The position numbers were made by a program, and so were the translations under genes. A model generated the notes under the pieces. It saw only the letters and a program-made list of their open reading frames with translations, did no database searches and was not told the DNA's origin. This document shows, in pieces, positions 33,033-44,889 of a DNA stretch of 64,000 nt (position 1 is its first letter; each line of letters starts with the position of its first letter). Source of the stretch: Adiantum capillus-veneris. Its lineage: Eukaryota; Streptophyta; Polypodiopsida; Polypodiales; Pteridaceae. Where the stretch lies: positions 126,942,970-127,006,969 of the forward strand of contig CM043962.1 of assembly GCA_014529385.2 (NCBI GenBank), given 5' to 3'.

Positions 33033-33772
33033 TGTTAAGTATGGAGCCTGATTTACCCTTGTAATTTTCTGTGGTAAAAGCGCACATTTGTAAGGCCCCC
33101 ATTATGAGGAGAAGCCATCGTGCGTGAAGGAAAATCACTCACCGGAAACCAAAATTTTCACGGACAAGAATCAGGGCCAACTTTAGAGGCCTTGCCCCCG
33201 AGACTTTTTTTCCCTCGCCGGAATATTATGGCCGGACGGCGGCTGGAAAGTGGTCAGAAAACAACCGTCGGTTGGTTGGTAGTCAATGGCCGGTGGCCAG
33301 TGGTCAGAAGTCAATGGCCGGTGGCCGAATTCAAAAGCGGACTTGTCTTCTCAAGAGCGGCCACACATGGGCGGATTGGAGGGTCCGATTTGGACTTATT
33401 CGCACAAGGGCAGCTACACATGGCTGCCTCTCATAAGAGAGGGCAGCCCTTTTGGCCTATAAAAGGAGGCCATTTCTACACACATTTCATAGTGTGAAGT
33501 TGATGCAACAAGGCGAGTGTGGGGTGGTGAGAGTGAAGCAAGGCGGGAGCTCCATTAAGGGTATAATCCCTTTGTAAACTACTTCTTGTTTTGAAGTACT
33601 AAAGCCATTGAGTGGCTGCTTTCCCATGGACGTAGCCCACATTGGGTGAACCACGTATATCGTGTGTACTCTCTCTCTCTGTCTACTCTATAATCTCTTG
33701 TGTGTGAAATCTATCTCTCTCCATTAAGTAATCTACTCAAATATCTATTTAGCTACGTCTTATTTCCTAACA
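33033..33772 (+). repeat. copia 3' LTR
   Basis: 740 bp, TGTTAAGTATGG to TTTCCTAACA, followed by the GTTTG target duplicate at 33773-33777. Confidence 0.95.
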
Positions 33773-33777
33773 GTTTG
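33773..33777. repeat. target-site duplication of the copia element, right copy
   Basis: GTTTG, matching 28283-28287. Unit B sequence resumes with CAAGGCTTTTGTCAC as in unit A. Confidence 0.95.
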
Positions 33778-33929
33778 CAAGGCTTTTGTCACAGATAAGT
33801 GGTGACCCCCTTGCCTCATATCTTCTCTAAGATGATCTTTTTTGTCGGATGGCAGAGAATGCTTATGTGATAGGGCTATGAGCTCAAACAACTTGCAGCT
33901 CGTATTGACAATGGTAGGGGAGTCTAACC

Positions 33930-34930
33930 TCTAAAGTGGTTGATTAATGGTGTATGATAGCTTGGGCCACTCATAAATGGGCTTATGTAGTATGTCTCTG
34001 CAAGAGGTAGGCTCTGGTTGTAATCCGTGTTGCATCTGTAAAGGGGGCTGAGCTGTAGCAGTTTGATTTCTATTAGACCTGTGCTAGAAGTGGCCTTTAC
34101 ATTTATGAGCTTTTATCGGACATATAACTTTGCATATATATTAATCTGTATCTACGTATGGCGTGTGACTTTTGGTCTCTCTGCTGGCCGTATTTGGAAA
34201 TGGTTTGTTGGTTATGATGAGTATTGGTTTATTTTACTTGGTTACATCATGGCTCACTTGGCTCATCTGTGGAGCTTGGATTGGTTGGACTTGCCGAGTG
34301 CATGTCTGAGATAAATCTATCAAAGTCCTGTGTCTTTGTTGGATCACACTCAACTAATGTTGACCTGCAAGTGTTATGCTCTCATTGGGCTTGGTTCATG
34401 ATGGGTTGTTGCTCCCATTTATGGCTCATAGCATGTATTGATAGTGGTAGAGGAGTCTAGCTCTGAAAGGTTCGTTGATGGTGTGTGACAGCTTGGGCCT
34501 CCCATTAATAGGTTTATGAAGTAAGTCTCTACAAGGTAGGCTCTGTTAAAGGGGCTGAGATGTAGCAATATGATTTCTATTAGACTTGGGCTAGAAGTGG
34601 CTTTTAAAATTCTGAACATTTATCAGACATATACTGTAGCATGTTTATTATTTAGTATCTACATATGGCTTGAGATTTTTTATTTCTCTGTTGGCCGTAT
34701 TTGGAAATGGTCTGCTGGTTATGATGATTCTTGGTTGGCTGCATCATGCCTCACTTGGCTCATCTGTGGAGCTTGTGGATTGGTTGGACTTGTCGAGTGC
34801 ATGCCTGAGATCAATCTATCAAAGTCCTATGTTTGTATTGGATCACACTCTCCTAATAATTGACCTGCAGGTGTTATGCTCTCATTAAGCTTGGTTCATG
34901 ACGGGTTGGTGCTCCCATGTATGGCTCATA
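33930..34930 (+). repeat. duplicated block of about 500 bp in the intron of unit B
   Basis: Two worn copies in tandem, about 33930-34440 and 34440-34930. Both hold GTGTG/GTATGATAGCTTGGGCC, CTAGAAGTGGC, GGCCGTATTTGGAAATGG, GGCTCACTTGGCTCATCTGTGG and TCAAAGTCCT. Unit A has only part of one copy. Confidence 0.75.
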
Positions 34931-35498
34931 GCCTTAAAAATTGGTTCAAAGTTTGTTTTTGCTGGCTCATGACATGCCGAGTTGTCCTCTGTGAAGGATG
35001 CTGACAATACGTCCAATAATGACTGTTAGTTTTGTTGATTCATGAACATGGGCCATGACATTTAGGTAGCCTTGGGATTTAGGCTTACATATTGGGCCCC
35101 AAAATGGTAACTGCTCGTACATTCGTCCTGGTCCTCACGAGTATAACTCATCTAGTATTCAATTTTGAATGAGTCATCATTGCTGATACATCACATATAA
35201 TGACTTATTTCACTTTGCTGTGACAAAGCGATTTAGGCTTTGACTAATTAATAAGTTGGTATAAGGAAACATTTAATCTGCTATCAGGATAGAAGGTGTT
35301 TGTTACGACTGATTCTTATTGCTAAACCTAAATATTGTATAGATATTTAGGTATCCTTTGCTAACAATCTTCCTAGGAAGATGGATACACCACTTGCACC
35401 TATAAGGGTGCTTGACCTCTTGATGTATCTCCTTTTATATGATTTTTTCTCTAAAGAAGGAAGAGGGTTCATCTTTGCTAGCTTTTCTATGGGTTAAG

Positions 35499-35729
35499 GA
35501 GTCACCAAGGTTTAGATTGACTGCACGTATGAGTACTATCACTGACCCAGAGAAAATTGCTGCTATTAATGCCAAACTCTGCAAGGTTAAGAAACATGAG
35601 TATGTGGCCCACTTCAGGGCAAAGATGGTCCCAAAAACTCGTCTCCGACCCTTTCTCATAAGAACTTCTAAAGCTAAAAGTATTCCACATGCTAGTCGTG
35701 TAATAAATAAATCAATTTTGATTGAATAA
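35499..35729 (+). CDS. exon-2-like basic peptide, unit B
   Basis: Counterpart of 23370-23584: RFRLTARMSTITDPEK, KVKKHEYVAHFRAKMVPKTR and KAKSIPHASRVINKS. The acceptor region reads TTAAG instead of TTACAG, so splicing may be lost here. A stop-codon change adds a few residues (ILIE) before TAA. The near-identical peptide with a 3-bp in-frame difference argues that the frame was under constraint at some time. Confidence 0.5.
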   Translation, partial: ESPRFRLTARMSTITDPEKIAAINAKLCKVKKHEYVAHFRAKMVPKTRLRPFLIRTSKAKSIPHASRVINKSILIE

Positions 35730-36096
35730 TTTGGATCCTCTTTTCACAACTTAGTACATCTTTTCTTTGATTGAAATCTAGTTGTGAGTGACATCTATAA
35801 CATGTGGGATACCCATGCATCACCTGCATACGGTTCCAATGCTAACTATGTGCTGTATTGTTTCTATGGGTGCAGGTGAGGGTTACCTTCTCAACTATGG
35901 CTGTCAAGTTGTTGGTATGATGATTGCACACTTGTGTATCTTCTGCCTTACTGAGATTCTCTTAGTTGTCTTTTGTTATGTATAAAGACCATTATGTACT
36001 ATGAATTGGATTTATACCCTCTATTCATTGACATAGTTTCTAGTGTCTTTTGTGATTGTCAAGATTCGTTGGTGTTTATGTTATATTGTTATTGGA

Positions 36097-36114
36097 ACAC
36101 ACACACACACACAC
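36097..36114 (+). repeat. (AC)n at the end of unit B
   Basis: Nine AC units followed by a short CT run, after GTTATTGGA, homologous to 23967. Confidence 0.9.
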
Positions 36115-37847
36115 TCTCTCTCTGGCTCAATGAGGACCTTCTGCGAGGGCTTAGCAGTACCGTTGGAGAGCTATGCACACAAAGGACACACGTGATCAAC
36201 ATTGATATGTCTTCTTTCAGCGGACGAATGAAGGGATACATCACCCAATGCTGGAGCTAGCATCCTCACAGCCTCATACCCATTTTTCCTCTCTCAAACC
36301 TCAGGCTCTGGAATCATTGTCCAATTTCCAGGTTGCCCCTTTGGAAACTGTCGGGTCGACATTCAGGTAGGTGCTTATGCACCTACTCAGTACATAGGTT
36401 TCGTAAAAATGCTGATTTTAAATGATACTGTGGTATTGGAGAGTTGAATTTAAGTGTATCTCTATGTGTTGCTAATACTAGTTCTAAATCTTTTGAGGTT
36501 CCATTTGTTTGAATACATCTTACCCAATCTCTTGCTTTGTAGGTGCTTATACTCCGACTCTGTACATTTGGCTTTTGTGTATTCAAAAATAGATGTAGGT
36601 AATCGTGAGCATAATGCTTGGTTACTATAATTCTTAGGATCTGGCCTGTTGTATACATAAGAACTGGTAAATTCATCATGTACACATACACCCTGGCTAA
36701 TCAACACTCGCTTGGAGATTGTCTTCTCAAGACATGCCCTAAGGTTGTCTAAAAGATCCTTAAACAGTCCTTGATGGACAACTCACAAATTCTTTGCTTA
36801 AACAAACTGGCAATCATGCTGGGTTATCACAATGATTTTGGATTGATTGTGGACTGAGTTTTCAGGGTTCTCTTTGATGTAAATAGTAACCATGTCTGAC
36901 TAGCAGATTTTTCATGTGATGTTACCATTATCAACATCTGACTTGGAAACTTATACTCAGTGGATATACGATGTTGAGCATCAAATTGTGGAGTGGTTTA
37001 TATCCTAAAACATGTCCTTGTATAGCCACATAAGGTACTATCCTTTGGTATCTCATTTATAGGTATATATAAATATAAATGATGGTATATATGGTAAATG
37101 TTTGGAAGCGGTTTTGGATTAAATAATGTACTATGAGATGGGAAAGCATTGAACCATTTCAAGGCTACCTTACCCAACTTTATTAGTTTGGAACTAACTT
37201 ATCTTGTGTTCAAGGCTAGCAAGAACATATGCATAGTTGTAACATTGTAGAAGAAGGATGCAATATGACTGACTACCGATACTAGTAAAATCCGATTCTC
37301 TTAAATTGTACTTCTATGCAGGAACTCAGTTTTTGATGAATGTAAGTATATAGTGGTGAATTCACAGAGCTATTTGATGCTATCCTTTCTTGATGGATAA
37401 ATGCATAATTTTTGAAACAAATATTTGTAATTTGCTTTGAAATTAATCCAATGATTGGTAAAAGAGCTTTAATCCTCAAATGGGGGTCTCATATGAGAAG
37501 GCATTAGACTAGAAATTTGAGAATTGATTTGATTTACAAGGAGATGCTGTCCGATTTTTTTTGGAATCAAATGATGTAAACAATATCGAAAATAAATTGC
37601 TCAATTTTTAAATATAATATATGATCTATGCTATGTTGTTAGTTTTTGTTGTAATTTTTGACACCAATAACAAGGGGAGGGAGTCGTTGACACCTGTCTT
37701 CCCAAGTAGTGCCAATTTTGACGGGCTTGTGATTCTTGAATGGTGACAGGTAAGAGATTCTTTCCTTGGTATTACAACAACAATTGCAGCAATGACGGAA
37801 GATCATCTACTGTTCGATTAAATTTATTGGAGATTGAAAACCCTGTG
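36115..37847. other. stretch without recognised gene
   Basis: AT-rich sequence with only short frames. 36128-36260 reads LNEDLLRGLSSTVGELCTQR but is isolated and matches nothing I know. No terminal repeats were found. Confidence 0.35.
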
Positions 37848-38057
37848 AGGGTTACCTTCTCAACTATGTTTTCAAAGTTCTTAGCTTGAAGATAGCAGAC
37901 TATTATATCTTCTGGCTCTTGATTTCATCACTTATGTATAAAGAACATTCTGTACTATGAATGGGAATTATACCACCTCTCCATTGACATAGTCTCTAGT
38001 GTCTTTTGTGATTTGAAAGGATTCTTTGGTGTATATTCTATATTTAATATTGTTATT

Positions 38058-38060
<3 letters not shown>
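37848..38060 (+). repeat. isolated tail copy of the repeated unit
   Basis: Aligns with 23747-23966 and 35880-36096: GTGAGGGTTACCTTCTCAAC, TATGTATAAAGAACATT, CATTGACATAGTYTCTAGTG and TGTTATTG, then (AC)n. Exon 2 is missing, so this is a strongly 5'-truncated copy ending at the same microsatellite. Confidence 0.8.

Positions 38061-38119
<59 letters not shown>
38061..38119 (+). repeat. (AC)n ending the truncated tail copy
   Basis: About 29 AC units, at exactly the position where units A and B also end. Confidence 0.97.
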
Positions 38120-38121
<2 letters not shown>

Positions 38122-39440
38122 TGCATGGGTCCTTACTCATGCTTCACTACATAAAAATTGGATAGAAAGAGCATGATTTAGAGTCTATAAAACCCCTCTT
38201 CTTTTTTTCACCATTACATCTCAATTAACCCATCCATTACATGATCACACAGGTAGTTGTCACGGTTGACTAAAATTACACTTAACTCCCTGGTGTGGGG
38301 TGTTTGGTTAAAATATCCTCGTAAGGGTAGGCCAAAATGGGGATACAAATATATTTTACGATGTGGTAGAAACTGTGCTAGCAAATATAACCGCTCGAAA
38401 AATCCACGCTTCATTAAATGTCCCACATAATAATACCCAGAGCTTCCTTTACCATTGCCAGATGGATGTTGTTCCTGAAGTGTTCTCAAACCCAAAGGGT
38501 CACCCGTGTCACTCTATTTTGATATGTCCACCATTTCGTCTGCAAAACTAATGTTCCTAATTGAGGGAATAGAAGACGCTCATAACGGAGTATGGTGTTT
38601 CTCCTGATGGACTCTCTTGACTGCTGCTGCAGATGAGAAAGGGATATCGCTAATACCTAATCTTGATTTTAAGTCATAGCTGATGAAGTATAAAGACACA
38701 ACTTAAGACAAGCTATTGAAGAGACTTGTAAACTATTGGTGTTGAAATAATTACCCAAGTGTGTTACAGTGCACTCTGAGGTATAATACACCTGTCTTAT
38801 ATAGACCCACATAGCAACCTCTATTCGGTGGCTATCCGTACTAAATGCACACCTTACTTGCCCACTCTTATTGGATCACGTAACACTTTAACTCCCGTTT
38901 TGTTTTCATAACATATGTTTCTCCTAGGAATGTACCCAATTAGCCATCCTACCGATAATAGTCTCTTAAAAAATGTCGGTACTATTAGTATTTGTTCGTC
39001 TGCAACCATCTAGAGTCAGAGTCTTTACCTCATAAGAATTTTTTCAATCCGTGCATCAAATATAGTCTGATATGTCCAAACTAGCTACTGCCACAATTAC
39101 TATTTCTCTAATTTTCACTACTAGCAGTAAAATAAGATGGGATTCATTGTAGCCTCTTTTTTGTAATTTTTCAAGCTGGTTCTTATTTGCTGCCTATAAA
39201 CCCTAACCTTTTTTAACTCACGTATAGCATTTTCTACATACCATAAAACCGCCTGCAAACTTTAAACCTACCCGTACTTCTACTCTGTCGCACACTACCC
39301 TCTGCATGTGAATGGAGTGTATACAGACACACGGCTATTGCGCTCATGATTCACCGATCTTGTGCTAATAAAATCCCTGGAGACATGGGTTGTTGCGGGG
39401 AAGTTTGGCTAATGTCGGGTCCCATCACCTACGGCTGGAC
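38120..39440. other. stretch without recognised gene
   Basis: A minus-strand frame 38495-38214 (HLMKRGFFERLYLLAQFLPH) has ordinary composition but no recognised relative. Nothing else can be supported. Confidence 0.35.
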
Positions 39441-39447
39441 ATCGTCC

Positions 39448-39608
39448 TCTATAAACCCCACACTGATGTGGATCAGGTGAGTACTAGGCTCACTTAGCAT
39501 GTTCTGTTCTATGCCTATGCGTTCTAAATTGTAAGCTGTGGGGACTGCAACATGCCTAAAACTAAGGAGAAAGCTGTGGTGGAGTTTTCATCTCCTCCGA
39601 GTTTACAA
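39448..39608 (+). CDS. promoter and exon-1-like segment, unit C
   Basis: TCTATAAAC (39448-39456) is followed by GTGAGTACTAGGCTCACTTA as in unit A, then an ATG at 39552 opening MPKTKEKAVVEFSSPPSLQ up to a possible donor CAA|GTGCTT at 39608. The peptide matches unit A (MAKGKEKHVI) and unit B (KHAIVELAAPTQSQ) in pattern. Downstream intron-like sequence contains a tandem duplication, but no exon 2 was found before the CACTA remnant begins. Confidence 0.45.
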
Positions 39609-39658
39609 GTGCTTTATTTTTGGTGGTGGTCGTCACTCATCTTGCTTTTAAGATGGGG

Positions 39659-40135
39659 CTGGGCTGATTTAGTTAAGATAATTATGATAACTCTGATAAA
39701 CTTAAGTAGATAGTATGCTTGGTGGTTTTAACTTCTGCTTATTGGACAGTTTTGTGATCGATTGGAGGCTTTGATTCTTGGCTGTTTTTTTCGTTGAAAT
39801 CCTTAAAATAGGTGCTCACTATTGAATGATTACTGGGTATTGAGGTATTGCCAGATTTTGAAAAGTTTCGTAGGGGATAAAAAACATCACAGCTTTTTAG
39901 ATTGGGCTAGGCTGGTTTGGCTAAAATGACTATGAAAAACTTGAGTAAATAGTAAATCTTGGTATGTTTAACTTTGGCTAATTGGACAGATATAAGATTG
40001 AATGCGATGCTTTGTTTCGGGGGTTTTTTTTTGCTGAAATCTCTAAGAAAATGGGAAGCTCACTGTCATATGATTACTGGTTTCTGAGGTGCTTTCTTGA
40101 AAATATTTGTAGAGGTTGAAAAGCATCACATACCC
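39659..40135 (+). repeat. tandem duplication of about 245 bp in unit C
   Basis: Two worn copies (about 39659-39900 and 39905-40135) share GCTGATTTAGTTAAG/GCTGGTTTGGCTAAA, AGTATG..TGGTTTTAACTT/TGTTTAACTTTGGC, ATTGGACAG, GCTGAAATC and AAAACATCACA/AAAGCATCACA. The intron of each unit in this window shows its own unrelated duplication. Confidence 0.65.
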
Positions 40136-40795
40136 TAATGATGTAGTATTTTTTATGTTTGAGCTTGATCACATTTACCTTCATACATCACTTACCCGTA
40201 AGATATCTGGCCCTTTTTGTTGCTCACCACTTGCATTGTATTGCTAACATAAGGTAGTTGGTTACTGCTTGCCTGGTTATGGTTTGGGTCCCCTACTGTA
40301 AAATAATCTAAGCTTTACTCTTTTAAACTTGCCCTTATTTGCTCTCATTTTATATCATTTCAGTGTGTAGGAGGATGATTACATACCCGCATGATGCGGT
40401 TACAAAGAGTATAAAACTAGGTATCTCCAGGTAGTGTTTAGATATCTAAAATGGGTTGATGGTATAATGGGTACTCTCTAGTGTAAGAGATGGTCTTTGA
40501 CTATGCTTTTGTTGGTCTCTTGCTTTTTAGCTTTACTTTAACTTTTCTGTTCTGGTTTTGGCTTAATGCTTTTCTTGGGGCTTAGACCCGCCGGGCTGGT
40601 CTAGTTGTGATTCAAAGTTTAGCACTTTGGCCTACACTATCAATACATATTTTTCCTACTTTATTTATTTCCATAACGAGAAGAATAAATCTATCGCTTT
40701 ATTTTTTTCTGGTAACAGGCGATGGAATTTGTAATAGGCAGCAATCTTGCAACCCAATAGATGCATTCGCAGGCACTTTGGTCAAGCAGCATACG
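40136..40795. other. stretch between unit C and the CACTA remnant
   Basis: AT-rich, no recognised gene. The CACTA 5' terminal repeat should lie here or further left but could not be identified. Confidence 0.35.
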
Positions 40796-43700
40796 TGAGA
40801 CCACAAGATGTAGCCTTTGATAGCTCGGAGGATGATCATGCAGACCACATTCCCCAATGAGGCTATGTTTGAGCCCGAGATTGATGAAATGATCGAGAAG
40901 ATCATGGATTCAAAAAGGCTTATGATGATATGAAAAGTAAAGCCGATACGCCATTGTATGATGGAGCACGTGTGTCTAGATTGAAGGTGCTCTTGGTTCT
41001 TCTCAACATGTAGGCAAAGTTTGGATGGAGTGATACTAGCGTCACAGCACTTTTCAAGTGATCTATTACAATGTGTTTACTTCAATAAAAAACTCTAGAT
41101 GTATAATGATCTGATAGATTACTCACACAAGTGTATCGTATTTTTTTTTTAATGTAGATTGCTCAAAGAGCACATACTGCCAGCTGATAATGTGATGCCA
41201 CATTCCAGAGAGGAAGCAAAAAAGATCTCGCAAAACTTTGGGGATGGATTGCAATTCAATTCACGCTTGTCCTAACAATTGCATCCTTTTCAGAGGGAAT
41301 ACATAGACATGGAGAAGTGTCCCAAATGTGATTTCGAGAGATATTGAGTAGATCTCCACGGACAAAAAATTCCACAAAAGGTTTTGCGGTACTTTCCTCT
41401 ACTTCCTTGTATCAAGCATTTCTTCGAATGTAAGTCCATGGCCACCCTAGAATCATGGCACAAGGAGAATAGATCTTTGGATGGTGTGCTACGGATTCTT
41501 GTAGATTGCACAGCTTGGAGACATATAGACGACACATGGCTTAATTTTTCCAGGGAAGCTCAAAATTTGCGCATAGGCTTGGCTATGGATGGCAAAAATC
41601 CATTTGGTCAGAGGTCAACATCTTACATTGTATGGCATGTTGTCATCGTCAACTACAACATTCCCCAGTGGTTGACTACTATGAAGGGGCACCTGTTTCT
41701 AAGCTTGATTGTGCCGGTGTGATATAAAGTAAAGAATTTGGATGTGTTTTTTGTCCACTATTGGAAGAGCTACAAAAATTGTGATTCGCATAGAAGTGGT
41801 GGATATGAGCCGACACACAGGTCCACGGAATGCTTTGATCAGAGGCATTCTAATGTGGACCATGCATGACTATCTCGAACTAACAGGATGCTCAGGTGAT
41901 TTATACTCAAACTCAAATTGTTTTTTCTCAAGCTTATCTATTGTCATGTGTATACATGCAGGGCTTCAAACAAGCGGATACATAGCATGTGTCACATGTG
42001 GACCTAGACTTAATGTACGTCGGCCACCCTCACTGAAGAAGCAAATCTACGAAGGTCATCAAGCGTATCTTCCAGAGAATCATGAGTTACACAATGGTTT
42101 TTTGGGAAGAGAGCCACCGAGGATGTCTGCACAAGCATGGTTAGAGCAGAAGGAGATGTGTGATGACGGTTTGCCCCCAGGGATGAAGAGACTCTCTCTA
42201 TGGTACGAGTTACCATATTGGCCCAGACTCGTGAACAATCACTTGCTCGATCCAATGCACATATTCAAGAATGTGGGTAATCTAATGTGGGACCATTTGA
42301 CCGGCAAGGAAAATTGACCTTAGAAATATGGATCGTATGGAGCAATATTGGCCATAGACAGCACCCAATGGATCAATAAAACTCCCTAAAGCATCGTGGA
42401 TTTTGACAGGAGCCCAAGAATGCAAAGTAAAAGAGACCATTCAATTTGTGCGGACCCCCACTGGTGTAATGCACTCGCTCCGAACGTGTTTCACTAAAGA
42501 AGGGAAGCTTATTGGTTTGAAGTCACACGACTGGCATAAAATGTGTCAAGTACGTTTGAAGTGTAACAAATTCGTGTGTGGACCTTAATATCATTGCTAG
42601 ACGTATTTTGCAGTTTATTTTATTGGTGGCCATTGATGGATGTTTGTCTCCTGACGTCCGTACCACAATCTACAAACTTGCGAAGTTGGTGCAATGGATC
42701 TCACAAAAGGAGATCCATGTAGACTCCATACCATTTGCCAAACTAAATGTTGTGGAGGTCGTGTACATGTTTGAGAAACACTTTCCTACTACCATGCTAA
42801 CCATTCAATTGCATCTTCTTCTTCGCATTGTTGATGAGGTGGAAATAGCTGGCACAGTACATTCTAGATGGATGTTCTTTTTAGAACATTTCATGAAAAC
42901 GCTCAAGGGATATGTGCGTTAGAAGGCACGTCCGGAGGGTAGCATGGCAGAAGGTTGGCTGGTATCATAGTCCCTAGTTTACATTGGAGAGTGGCTAGAT
43001 GGATTTGATAAAGCCCGAGAAGCACTATGGCAAACCATAGATGATGAGCGCATATCTGGGATTGTCATGTGCAATCTTGATGTTGAGAAGAAGATGACGG
43101 AAGATCTAGAGGCTAAAATCAATCGATTTTGCATGCTTCACAATTCAATGATGCAAAAGTGGATTTCACAATACGAGGATGCAAAGCAAGAGCGACAAAG
43201 GGCACGAATCAAGTGGAGACAGGGAGATGACCACCGATGCATTATCCGGTGGGTCTTGAGAGCCTACCAACAGTCATGAGCTTAAGATGGTTGCACAACC
43301 AATTGAAAAGCGCACAACAGTGCGGTGAAGAAGTGACTGAGGAGGAGTGGGAGTACTCTTGGGGTTGTGCGACCAAGGTAAGTTTGCAATGTATAACTCG
43401 CGGCTTTCTAGATGTTTGAACGGCCACTCATAATCTTTGTTGGTTGTTGTATAAGTCATACACATTAGCATGGTGTAAAGGTCAATATTTTAGGGTGGAA
43501 CGGATCGACAAAAAGCATTTTATACAAGGTTGTGGAATCATAGCAAAATTTAAACAGTCTAGTCGACGATGGTCCTCTGATGCAGATCCTGTGGTGGTGG
43601 AACTTACTTACTTCGGCATGCTACAAGAGATTTTGAGGATCGATTATAGAGGATTTTTTGTGGACTTGTTTGACATGCAATGGTTCAAGGTAAACATGGA

Positions 43701-44196
43701 AAGTTGCAATGCTACTGTGCGCAGAGGAAAGTCTGGTTTCCTTGAGATGGATTCAACTAAAAAGTGGACCAACCTAAGAGACACTTTTGTACTACCCGAC
43801 CATTGTGAACAAGTAGGTCTATAAATATTTAACATCCAATTTTAGAAGTTATGTGCCTGGAAGCACTCATGTAAGTTATGTGGCTCTTACAAGTGGTATT
43901 TCATCCTACTAGTCTGCATCAAACTGGTGGTACATCATAGAGGTAGCCCTTGTAGTGCACGGATGTATGAGGGCTACCATGTGCCAATCACAGTGGCATC
44001 AATGGAGGAGATTGGAGAGGATGCTCAGTCAGAAGCCACTGAGGTGGTGCCAAACGAGTATCAAGCTGCTACTCTCTATGGGGTGCATGCAAAGGATCTA
44101 CAAAATGAAACGGAGGACATCTGCCTAAATGGAGAGTTCTATATAGACATAGGGAGATATGTGGACCTATGTGAGGATGAGAGAGAGACCTCTTAA
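40796..44196 (+). pseudogene. CACTA (En/Spm) TNP2-type transposase, decayed
   Basis: Order of motifs matches TNP2 of plant CACTA elements: TPLYDGARVSRLKVLLVLLN (near 40945), KFGWSD, MEKCPKCDFERY (41310-41345), KVLRYFPLLPCIKHFFECKS, WHKENRSLDGVLR, RIGLAMDGKNPFGQRSTSY (to 41627), then ILMWTMHDY, an intron, YIACVTCG, LPYWPRLVNNHLLDPMHIFK and GLKSHDWH. A DUF4218-like domain (42578-42922, VVYMFEKHFP, VHSRWMFFLEHFMKTLKGYV) and a DUF4216-like domain (43570-43830, ELTYFGMLQEILRIDYRGFF) follow. Many stops and frame changes are present. The enzyme would cut CACTA ends for transposition; this copy cannot. Confidence 0.88.
41896..41961 (+). other. intron in the CACTA transposase
   Basis: GTGATT...TGCAG, 66 bp. 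Splicing joins TGCTCAG to GGCTTCAAACAAGC and restores the frame CSGLQTSGYIACVTCG, which matches the family across this point. Confidence 0.65.
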
Positions 44197-44725
44197 AGCC
44201 ATAAACATTGCATTTGAACAATTTTGCTCTGTTTTATAATATATATTGTATTCTCGTGGCTTTTTATCCATTCTTGTTTATATGCTATACTTGAGAAATT
44301 TAAATTGTGTTTAATCGTCATCACTTCCACTCCAAGCCGAAGGAGTCCTCAAAGGGTAGGTAGATCTTGCTCTTCTAACGAAGAAGCAGGAAGCATACAT
44401 CGCTGATCTCTAAGGTTTAATTTGAAGCCGGCTTGAACTCCTCGTCGCCATTGTTTGGCCTTACAGGGCAGGGAGCTACTCAGTCCCGCTTTTGAGCTAT
44501 CGTTGTTAGATCTGCTAGCCCTTATCACTACAACGTTGCCAAATTTGTAAGAAACTTTCTCCGCACGCGGGATTTTTGTCGCCTGAAGGCATGCAATCCA
44601 CCAACAATTTTACCTTCCAAAGTTTCTGGTCAGTGTTGCGACCTACCAAAGTTTGGCCTTGTTGTTGGACACCTTCCTCGACACAGTGAAAAAATATGTT
44701 TCTCTTTCTCTCTCTCTCTCTCTCC

Positions 44726-44772
<47 letters not shown>

Positions 44773-44889
44773 CCCCCATTATTTATAGTATAGATTATAA
44801 ATTGATCAGATTTTCTTTTTCATTCATCATTAAGATTGTATGTTTGTGTGTTTAATGCAGGTATGGATGATGATTAGTTTCTTTCTTCC
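44197..44889. other. CACTA inter-gene spacer with CT-rich microsatellite
   Basis: No gene is recognised. A CT-rich array occupies 44700-44776. Confidence 0.5.

Larger units (their letters stand above)
28288..33772 (+). mobile_element. Ty1/copia LTR retrotransposon, Tork-like, complete but mutated
   Basis: 5,485 bp with LTRs 28288-29044 and 33033-33772, PBS, gag, pol in copia order (protease, integrase, RT, RNase H), PPT and perfect 5-bp target duplications. The empty site can be read in unit A. The LTRs differ by a few percent and by a deletion of about 19 bp near the middle, so the insertion is not recent. Gag and pol are in different frames that overlap by 8 bp. Confidence 0.95.

Noticed and set aside
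38145-38150. CACTAC as the left terminal repeat of the CACTA element.
   Set aside because: No matching inverted end or 3-bp target duplicate was found to the right; a six-base match is expected by chance.
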